Of a stretch of 6,171 nt of DNA, positions 1 to 5,112 are shown piece after piece. This DNA is from an uncultured Prevotellaceae bacterium. GTDB lineage: Bacteria; Bacteroidota; Bacteroidia; Bacteroidales; Muribaculaceae. The notes beneath the pieces are model-generated. The model was given only the letters and a program-made list of their open reading frames with translations. It searched no databases and had not been told where the DNA came from. The DNA is taken from positions 1 to 6,171 of the forward strand of contig CALBLR010000013.1 in assembly GCA_937896015.1 (NCBI GenBank), read 5' to 3'. Within the stretch, counting starts at the first letter, position 1. Each line of letters opens with the position of its first letter. The position numbers were made by a program, and so were the translations under genes.

Positions 1-791
1 TGCTCACCCTCGCCGCAACCCGAACTGATTATTGCCACGCCGCCGTCGCGCAGAGTGGTGTTGACATCGTTGAAGTCGAGGTTGATGATTCCCGGCACGG
101 TTATGAGGTCGGAAATGCTTTGGGCAGCCACCGACAGCGTGTCGTCGGCCTTGCCGAATGCATTGTCGAAGTCAAGGTCGGGATATATTTCGGTGAGGCG
201 CTCGTTGTTGATTATCAGCAAGGCGTCGACGTATTTCTGCATCTCGTCGGCACCGGCAAGGGCCTTGAGGATTTTCTTCTTGCCCTCAAACAGGAATGGG
301 ATGGTGACGATGCCAATGGTGAGCACGCCGTGCTCGCGTGCAATGCGGGCCACCACAGGCGCAGCTCCGGTGCCGGTGCCGCCGCCCATGCCGGCTGTGA
401 TAAACGCCATCTTGGTGTCGTCCTCAAAGAGGTTGCCTATGTCTTCTGCGCTTTCCTCGGCGGCTTCGCGCGCACGATTAGGATCGTTGCCGGCGCCAAG
501 GCCGCCTGTGGTTTCGGGGCCTATGAGCAGGCGGTTGGGCACGGGTGAGTTGTAGAGAGCCTGGCGGTCGGTGTTAATCACCTCAAACGACACCCCCTCG
601 ATGTGCTGGGCATACATGTGGTTGATGGCATTGTTGCCACCACCGCCCACGCCCACCACCTTTATGATGACCGGGGCTTTTTTCTCTACTTGGAAGCCGG
701 GGTTAGCCGTAGCTTCATTTATCATGGCGTCAATCTGCATGCCGTCGGGCAATGCAGTTGGCTGTCCTTGTTTTTTATTCTCATCAGACAT
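1..791 (-). CDS. ftsZ: Cell division GTPase FtsZ, N-terminal 263 residues (3' end cut by window edge)
   Basis: This is the tubulin-like GTPase that polymerises into the cytokinetic Z ring at mid-cell. Seen: an N-terminal extension of about 38 residues, then the T1 loop GVGGGGNNA (47-55), NTD of T3 (73-75), GLGAG (98-102), the tubulin signature GMGGGTGTGAAP (134-145), the T5 region PFLFEG (165-170), INNERL (194-199), and the catalytic T7 loop GIINLDFNDV (234-243) with N237, D239 and D242. All GTPase motifs are intact, so this is the functional ftsZ. The C-terminal subdomain, linker and FtsA-binding tail peptide lie beyond position 1. ATG at 791 is chosen because it gives the expected MSDENKK-type start; there is no clear Shine-Dalgarno site, only an A-rich leader, as is usual in Bacteroidota. 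It is the last visible gene of the operon, 50 bases after the FtsZ/FtsA chimeric gene that duplicates its first ~91 codons. Confidence 0.98.
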   Translation of the reverse strand, partial: MSDENKKQGQPTALPDGMQIDAMINEATANPGFQVEKKAPVIIKVVGVGGGGNNAINHMYAQHIEGVSFEVINTDRQALYNSPVPNRLLIGPETTGGLGAGNDPNRAREAAEESAEDIGNLFEDDTKMAFITAGMGGGTGTGAAPVVARIAREHGVLTIGIVTIPFLFEGKKKILKALAGADEMQKYVDALLIINNERLTEIYPDLDFDNAFGKADDTLSVAAQSISDLITVPGIINLDFNDVNTTLRDGGVAIISSGCGEGE

Positions 792-806
792 GATTACATC
801 TGTTTT
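519..806 (-). repeat. ftsZ 5' region, copy 1 of a diverged partial duplication
   Basis: This segment covers the ftsZ leader and the codons up to LLIG. It is homologous to 1007-1282 at an offset of 488 bases, falling to 476 upstream of a 12-base gap. Identical blocks include 519-548 with 1007-1036 (30 bases), 638-653 with 1126-1141 (16), 670-687 with 1158-1175 (18) and 787-806 with 1263-1282 (20, spanning the start codon). Between the blocks both synonymous and non-synonymous differences are common, so the copy is not recent. Confidence 0.9.
787..806 (-). promoter_or_regulatory. ftsZ translation start context, conserved in the chimeric gene
   Basis: The last 16 leader bases, the ATG and one following base are identical to 1263-1282, although the spacers further upstream are unrelated. 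The coding-strand leader is A-rich (aaaacagatgtaatcATG) and has no Shine-Dalgarno site. It contains ATGTAA, a start followed at once by a stop, eight bases before the true ATG. Conservation suggests that this stretch matters for ribosome entry, but it may be only inherited identity. Confidence 0.45.
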
Positions 807-841
807 TTCTGTTGTTCTTATAATTTAGTTATGCTGGGACG

Positions 842-931
842 CTACTCATAGTCGCCTCCATTCATTATGCGGCTAATGGTGCGCTGAAATTTGCTGAACC
901 AACCTGGCTTTGTTTTTTTTACGTTTTTTTT
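842..931 (-). repeat. FtsA C-terminal tail copy at the end of the chimeric gene
   Basis: The last 29 codons plus stop of the chimeric gene match the last 29 codons plus stop of ftsA (1313-1402), with one compensating single-residue shift. The clearest shared DNA is the 12 bases at 881-892 and 1355-1366, encoding the core of KFQR. Shared residues are the two KK pairs, G, F, KFQR, M and the final E. The match is short and diverged but carries the same hydrophobic spacing. Confidence 0.75.
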
Positions 932-1267
932 GACAGACTCTGCCGGCTCAGGCGCGCTCACAGGAGCCTCCACATTAACGGGGACAATGCCGTCGATCAT
1001 ATTGGCGCCTATGAGCAGGCGGTTGGGCACGGGTGATTCGTATAGATCATAGCCGTCAGAGTCGATCACCGCAAACGAAACGCCCTTTATGTGCTGTGAA
1101 TACATATGGTTGACGGCATTGATAGCACCACCGCCCACGCCTATCACCTTAATGATAACCGGGGCTTTTTTCTCTGCTTCAAAGCCATGGTTTGCCGTCA
1201 CCTCATCAATCGTGGCGTCTATCTGCTTACTGGCTGGCTGCTCTTGTTTTTTATTCTCCTCGGACAT
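842..1267 (-). CDS. Small chimeric protein: truncated FtsZ N-terminus fused to an FtsA-like C-terminal membrane tail
   Basis: This 141-residue protein has no family name that I know. Residues 1-87 (MSEENKKQ... to ...PNRLLIG) match FtsZ 1-91 of the adjacent gene at 63 of 87 aligned positions, with one 4-residue gap. Residues ~88-112 are a Pro/Glu/Ala/Val-rich linker. Residues 113-141 match the end of FtsA: KK..KK, then GWFSKFQRTISRIM against GFFEKFQRALGQVM. Hydrophobic residues W123, F124, F127, I131, I134 and M135 repeat the exact spacing of the FtsA membrane helix. The T1 loop is altered (GGGAINA for GGGGNNA), T3 NTD is DSD, and T4-T7 are absent, so GTP hydrolysis is not expected. ATG at 1267 is preferred because the 16 bases before it match the ftsZ leader; an in-frame ATG at 1306 would add 13 residues. 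Inferred origin: tandem duplication across the ftsA/ftsZ boundary. Inferred role: membrane-bound modulator of FtsZ, or a slowly decaying remnant. Confidence 0.85.
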   Translation of the reverse strand: MSEENKKQEQPASKQIDATIDEVTANHGFEAEKKAPVIIKVIGVGGGAINAVNHMYSQHIKGVSFAVIDSDGYDLYESPVPNRLLIGANMIDGIVPVNVEAPVSAPEPAESVKKNVKKTKPGWFSKFQRTISRIMNGGDYE

Positions 1268-1282
1268 GATTACATCTGTTTT
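1007..1282 (-). repeat. ftsZ 5' region, copy 2, inside the chimeric gene
   Basis: This is the second copy of the ftsZ leader and first ~91 codons. Here it forms the N-terminal two-thirds of the chimeric gene and lacks 12 bases (four codons) relative to ftsZ 1-20. Homology to ftsZ stops near 1007, where the reading continues into the Pro/Glu-rich linker and the FtsA-like tail. That edge marks the approximate fusion point. Confidence 0.9.
1263..1282 (-). promoter_or_regulatory. Translation start context of the chimeric gene, identical to that of ftsZ
   Basis: These 20 bases equal 787-806, including the ATG at 1267, and are the main reason for choosing 1267 over the in-frame ATG at 1306. The 1306 start would follow the ftsA stop by six bases, with GGAG only one base from the ATG, too close for a normal Shine-Dalgarno interaction. 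Confidence 0.45.
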
Positions 1283-1312
1283 ATTGTCGTTATCCGATAT
1301 TGTCATTCTCCA

Positions 1313-1402
1313 CTATTCATCTTCTGGCGGTTCACTCATCACCTGGCCAAGAGCGCGCTGAAATTTTTCGAAAAAGCCTCTTTTTTTCTTTCCCGACTTT
1401 TT
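1313..1402 (-). repeat. FtsA C-terminal tail, original copy at the end of ftsA
   Basis: This is the 3' end of ftsA, encoding the basic stretch and the membrane-targeting helix. It is the presumed source of 842-931, at an offset of 471 bases (474 in the KFQR core). That is close to the 476-488 offset of the ftsZ blocks, as expected if tail, spacer and ftsZ start were duplicated as one unit. Confidence 0.75.
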
Positions 1403-2632
1403 GGGGTCTGGAGCGGGGGCAGGCTCTGGCTCAGGTTCTCTTACGGGTGTTTGCTCTGGCCTTTTCACTTCAATGTCGCCTTCTTCATACTCATTGACGG
1501 TGATGCAGGTGTCACCGGGCTTCATAACACCGGCGGCGCGTGACAGCAGCGAATAGAGCTCGATGTACTCAATGCGGTTGAGGCGCTGATCGGTGATGCT
1601 GAGCGAAGCGGGAATTGAGCCCATGCGCACATTAAGTTTGGTGGCCTTTGTGAGTTCCTGCGCCAGGCCGTTTAGCTGCGAGCCGCCGCCCACAAGCACT
1701 ATGTTGTTGAGGTCGCCCGCCTCAAGGCCGGCATACTCAATTTGCTGATTGATGTTGGCCACAATCTCGCCCGTGCGGGCCACAATGTAGTTGATGGCGT
1801 CGGTTGAGTTCACCGACTTTATCACAATAGGCTCCGATGAAGGGTCGAGCGGATGGGCAAGGTTGAGTTTCACCTGTTCGGCAGTGTCCTCAAGCACGGT
1901 GCCAAGGCCGTTGGCTATGTCGCGCGTCAGATTGCGCGAGCCCAGGGGCAGCGTGGCCAGATACACCAGATAGTCGTTTTTGTAGATCGACACCGTGGTG
2001 GTTTCGGCTCCGAAGTCCACAAGCATGCATCCCAGCGACCGCTCGGTGTCGGTGAGCACCTGCGAGCCCACGCACAGCGGTGTCACGAAGTAGCGGCGCA
2101 CGTGTGTGCAGTTGTCCATCACATAGCTCAGGTTTTTCTTTAGTATGGGCTTTGCCACTATGCGGTTCACGTTCACCTTGATTTGCGAGCCAAACTGGCC
2201 GCATGGTGTTTTGGTTTCGATGCCGTCCACATAGTAGGCACGCGGCACGGTGGTGAGAAGGTCGTAGCCGTCGACAGGGGTCTTGCCCGCAGCGTTTTCA
2301 ATGGCCACGAGAGCCTCTTTGGTTATCACGTCCGACGGGTTAAGCTGGCGCACGAGTTCGGCCGGCACTGAATGCAGCGAGCGGCCGCTGATGCCCACAA
2401 ACACGTCGTTGATGGTGCAGTCAAGACTTGGGGTGAGACGCGAGAGGATTTTGCTCACGGCATTTTTCACACTTTCCACATTTTGCACGCAGCCATAGCG
2501 CACGCTGTTTTGCATGCGCTCCTCGGCCAGGCTGTTGACCTGGATGTTGCCCGAGCTGTATTTCTCGGCCACAGCCCCCACAATTTTGGAACTGCCCACC
2601 TCAATGGCCACTATATATTGGGTATTTGCCAT
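1313..2632 (-). CDS. ftsA: Cell division protein FtsA, actin-like membrane tether of FtsZ
   Basis: FtsA is a cytoplasmic actin/Hsp70-fold ATPase that binds the FtsZ tail, anchors the Z ring to the inner membrane and recruits later division proteins. Seen in 439 residues: phosphate-1 motif VAIEVGSSKI (8-17), with Glu where many actin-fold proteins have Asp; the FtsA-specific 1C subdomain at roughly 84-165; phosphate-2 motif LVDFGAETTTVSI (204-216); adenosine motif IVLVGGGSQLNGL (311-323); a Pro/Glu linker (397-410); a basic stretch (411-418); and a C-terminal amphipathic helix GFFEKFQRALGQVM (419-432), the membrane-targeting sequence. The length is normal for Bacteroidota. ATG at 2632 gives the expected start immediately before the first strand. 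It lies 45 bases after ftsQ and is followed by the chimeric gene whose tail copies residues ~411-439 of this protein. Confidence 0.98.
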   Translation of the reverse strand: MANTQYIVAIEVGSSKIVGAVAEKYSSGNIQVNSLAEERMQNSVRYGCVQNVESVKNAVSKILSRLTPSLDCTINDVFVGISGRSLHSVPAELVRQLNPSDVITKEALVAIENAAGKTPVDGYDLLTTVPRAYYVDGIETKTPCGQFGSQIKVNVNRIVAKPILKKNLSYVMDNCTHVRRYFVTPLCVGSQVLTDTERSLGCMLVDFGAETTTVSIYKNDYLVYLATLPLGSRNLTRDIANGLGTVLEDTAEQVKLNLAHPLDPSSEPIVIKSVNSTDAINYIVARTGEIVANINQQIEYAGLEAGDLNNIVLVGGGSQLNGLAQELTKATKLNVRMGSIPASLSITDQRLNRIEYIELYSLLSRAAGVMKPGDTCITVNEYEEGDIEVKRPEQTPVREPEPEPAPAPDPKKSGKKKRGFFEKFQRALGQVMSEPPEDE

Positions 2633-2677
2633 AAGAGTGATTATTTAATAGTTAATTATTTTAGAGTTAATAATATG
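2633..2677 (-). other. A+T-rich spacer between ftsQ and ftsA
   Basis: These 45 bases are almost entirely A and T, in sharp contrast with the G+C-rich genes on both sides. On the plus strand the heptamer AGTTAAT occurs twice (2650-2656 and 2665-2671). I see no convincing Bacteroidota promoter (TTTG with TAnnTTTG) and no hairpin terminator. The A+T richness may keep the ftsA start unstructured for ribosome binding, which fits a group that rarely uses Shine-Dalgarno pairing. Confidence 0.4.
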
Positions 2678-3697
2678 TCATTTTTGTTTCTTCTTGTCCT
2701 TCTTGGCCTTGTCGGGCTTTGCGGCTTTTTTGGCCTTGTCGGCCGACTTGGACTTCGCCTTGCCGCTGCTTTTGGCCTCCTGCTTTGGCTTTTTGTCGGC
2801 GGCAGGCTTGGCTTCGGGCTTTTTGGGCTCTTTTTTCTTGGGCTCGGCCTTTTTAGCCTCTTGTGCGTCGGCCTTGGGCACCGGCGTGGCGGCGTCGGTC
2901 ATCATCTCCATGTCGGGTGCCGGCTCGTCGTCGTCGGGATCGTAGGCATCCTCGGTGCGCTGCTGGCTGTAGCGGCGCGTGGCCACCACCTGGTGGCTCC
3001 ACTTCACCGATATGGTGTCGTAGGTGTTCCAGCCCTTGACGGGCATCACCTTGCGGTAGAACAGCAGCAGTTTGCTGAACTTCTGCTTAAAGCCGTCGGG
3101 CGAGCCCATGTTCACCACATGGCCGCGTATGCTGGGCACGATGAACACGTCGTTGCTGTCGGCCACGCAATACATCGACACGAGCGAGCGCAGCGTGGAG
3201 TCGGACTCCACATACTCTATCATGGGCAGCAGGCGCGTTGGGCTGAAGCCGCCGCCAAAGTGCCCCTCCACCACCGGCACATCGGCGCGGAAGGCATCAG
3301 TGGCAGTCATGCGCTTGCCGGTGCGGTTCACATAATACGACACATCGCCGTCAAACACGCGCATCACCGGCACTATTTGCTGCACGCGCACGTGCACCAC
3401 GCCCAGAGCCTCGTCTTTGTAGCACTGCACACTCTCGATATACTCCGACCTCCCGAGCAAGCGCTCCATGGCATCGCAGTTGATTTGCCACATGGGGCGG
3501 CCCACAGGCGACAACCCGCTCTGCCCAAGGGTGCGCGTCACTCCCTCGGCCGACACGAATGTGGTGCTGTCGTCGTTCACCACCTCCACATCGAGCTGCC
3601 GGCAGGCCATGTCGCGCGCCTTTCCGCGCGACCACAGCATGCCCGCCACCAGCAGGGAGGTGAGCACCATAAGCAGTATGTAGCGGACTATCTTCAA
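2678..3697 (-). CDS. ftsQ: Cell division protein FtsQ with a lysine-rich C-terminal extension (TTG start)
   Basis: FtsQ is a single-pass inner-membrane protein whose periplasmic part links early and late divisome components. Seen: a short cytoplasmic start, a transmembrane helix (~5-22), a POTRA-like region (~33-110) and a beta domain (~111-235). Then comes an unusual tail: acidic at 249-268 and strongly basic at 275-339, where 27 of 65 residues are Lys with Ala, Pro, Glu, Ser and Asp. FtsQ is generally poorly conserved, and identification rests on the topology, the domain layout and the position between murC and ftsA. The start is TTG at 3697: a TGA in the same frame lies eight codons upstream, no ATG or GTG occurs between, and the next Met (10) would cut the membrane helix. 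The TTG overlaps the murC stop as TTGA, suggesting coupled translation. The extra tail would face the periplasm; its role is unknown. Confidence 0.92.
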   Translation of the reverse strand: MKIVRYILLMVLTSLLVAGMLWSRGKARDMACRQLDVEVVNDDSTTFVSAEGVTRTLGQSGLSPVGRPMWQINCDAMERLLGRSEYIESVQCYKDEALGVVHVRVQQIVPVMRVFDGDVSYYVNRTGKRMTATDAFRADVPVVEGHFGGGFSPTRLLPMIEYVESDSTLRSLVSMYCVADSNDVFIVPSIRGHVVNMGSPDGFKQKFSKLLLFYRKVMPVKGWNTYDTISVKWSHQVVATRRYSQQRTEDAYDPDDDEPAPDMEMMTDAATPVPKADAQEAKKAEPKKKEPKKPEAKPAADKKPKQEAKSSGKAKSKSADKAKKAAKPDKAKKDKKKQK

Positions 3698-5079
3698 TGT
3701 TTCTGCTTCTTTACCTCTTCACAAATCTGCGGCAGCAGGTTCACAATGTCGCCGGCGCCCACGGTGAGCAGCACGTCGAAGTCAAGACCGGGAATGGCCT
3801 CAAGCAGCTGCTGCTTGGTGAATATCTTCTTCACCGGGCAAGTGACGTCCTTTAGGATTATGTCGCTCGTGACGCCGGGAATGGGCTCTTCGCGTGCCGG
3901 GTAGATGGGCAGCAGATAGAGCTCGTCGGCGGCCGAAAGGGCACGGGCAAACTCGGGGGCGAAATCGCGTGTGCGGGTGTAGAGGTGCGGCTGGAATATC
4001 ACCGTGAGCTTGCGGCCGTGATACAGGTCGCGCACCGAGCTGATGCTGGCCCGCAGTTCGTTGGGGTGATGGGCGTAGTCGTCGATCACCACCTTGCCGT
4101 GGTCGCCAGGCTCCTTAAGCCAAAACTCAAAGCGGCGCTTGGCCCCCTTGAAAGAGGCTATGGCCTGGCGCATGGCGTCGGCAGGCGTGTCGATGAGCCA
4201 GCATGCGGCCATGGCCGCAATGGCGTTCTCCACATTGATGTCGACGGGCACGCCAAGGCTGATGTCTTTAATCACAGTGCCGTCGGGGGCCACGAAGTCG
4301 AACACTATCTCACCGCCGCCCACGCGCACGTTAGCCGCATGAAAGTCGCCCTCGGCCTGCGAGTAGGTGTAGACGCGTACACCCGGCTGCACACGCGGCT
4401 TGAGCTTGAGTCCGGTGTGCACTATGAGCGCGCCGTCGGGACGGATGAGCTCGGTGAAGTGGGCAAAGCTCTCAAGATAGTTCTCATAGTTGCCATATAT
4501 GTCGAGGTGGTCGGGGTCGGTGCTGGTGACCACGGCAATGTAGGGGCTAAGCTGGTGAAACGAGCGGTCGAACTCGTCGGCCTCAATAACCGAATAAGGG
4601 CTTGTGTCCGACAGCAGGAAATTGCTGCCGTAGTTGCGCAGCACACCGCCAAGAAAGGCGTTGCTGCCGATGCCGGCCGTCTGCAGTATGTGGGCGGCCA
4701 TGCTCGATGTGGTGGTCTTGCCGTGGGTGCCCGCGAAGCACAGGCCCTTGGAGTGCTCGGTGACCACGCCAAGCAGCTTGGCGCGCTTCACCACCTCAAA
4801 GCCGTGTGAGCGGAAGTATTGCAGACCCTTGTGCGACTCGTGCACGGCTGGGGTGTAGACCACCAGAGTGGTGGCGCTGTCGCGGCAGTAGTCGGGAATC
4901 AGGGCCGGGTCTTCGTCGTAGCTTATGGCCACGCCTTCCTTTTCAAGGGCTCGGGTGAGGTCGGTGGCAGTGCGGTCGTATCCGGCCACGCGCTTGCCTT
5001 TGGCCAGGAAATAGCGTTCAAGGGCGGCCATGCCTATGCCGCCGGCACCCACGAAATATAGCGATTTGAAATCTTTCAT
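3694..5079 (-). CDS. murC: UDP-N-acetylmuramate--L-alanine ligase MurC
   Basis: MurC is the cytoplasmic ATP-dependent ligase that adds L-alanine to UDP-MurNAc, the first amino acid of the peptidoglycan stem peptide. Seen in 461 residues: N-terminal Rossmann-like domain with GAGGIGMAALER (11-22) that binds the UDP substrate; central ATPase domain with P-loop GTHGKTTT (117-124), EADEFDRSF (166-174), HLDIYG (191-196) and NVEN (282-285); and the C-terminal ligase domain with DDYAHHPNE (333-341), FQPHLYTRTRDF (362-373) and GAGDI (441-445). The HLDIYG and DDYAHHP forms with the GxGGIGM start separate MurC from MurD, E and F. The length is normal. ATG at 5079 sits 33 bases after murG, and the stop overlaps the ftsQ start by four bases. 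The last residues EEVKKQKH are polar and add nothing recognisable. Confidence 0.98.
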   Translation of the reverse strand: MKDFKSLYFVGAGGIGMAALERYFLAKGKRVAGYDRTATDLTRALEKEGVAISYDEDPALIPDYCRDSATTLVVYTPAVHESHKGLQYFRSHGFEVVKRAKLLGVVTEHSKGLCFAGTHGKTTTSSMAAHILQTAGIGSNAFLGGVLRNYGSNFLLSDTSPYSVIEADEFDRSFHQLSPYIAVVTSTDPDHLDIYGNYENYLESFAHFTELIRPDGALIVHTGLKLKPRVQPGVRVYTYSQAEGDFHAANVRVGGGEIVFDFVAPDGTVIKDISLGVPVDINVENAIAAMAACWLIDTPADAMRQAIASFKGAKRRFEFWLKEPGDHGKVVIDDYAHHPNELRASISSVRDLYHGRKLTVIFQPHLYTRTRDFAPEFARALSAADELYLLPIYPAREEPIPGVTSDIILKDVTCPVKKIFTKQQLLEAIPGLDFDVLLTVGAGDIVNLLPQICEEVKKQKH

Positions 5080-5112
5080 GTCTTATTGTATTTTTATGTC
5101 GTTGCTTAATTG

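Noticed and set aside
120..548. A 142-residue plus-strand open frame opposite ftsZ
   Set aside because: It overlaps the conserved GTPase motifs of ftsZ and is explained as a shadow frame.
842..1306. The small gene as an assembly or sequencing artefact of ftsZ
   Set aside because: Its DNA differs from ftsZ and ftsA at many synonymous and non-synonymous sites while staying in frame, which a misassembled repeat would not show.
2633..2677. A promoter or operator in the ftsQ-ftsA spacer, from the repeated AGTTAAT
   Set aside because: Two heptamers in a nearly pure A+T stretch are expected by chance, and no Bacteroidota promoter pair could be placed.
2372..3904. A 510-residue plus-strand open frame, rich in His, Gly, Leu and Val
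   Set aside because: It is antisense to ftsA, ftsQ and murC, spans three well-supported genes and has the skewed composition of a mirror frame in G+C-rich DNA.
3985..4809. A 274-residue plus-strand open frame
   Set aside because: It lies entirely within murC on the other strand, and no domain or motif is recognisable.
5080..5112. A terminator or promoter between murG and murC
   Set aside because: Only 33 bases, with no inverted repeat and no recognisable promoter elements.
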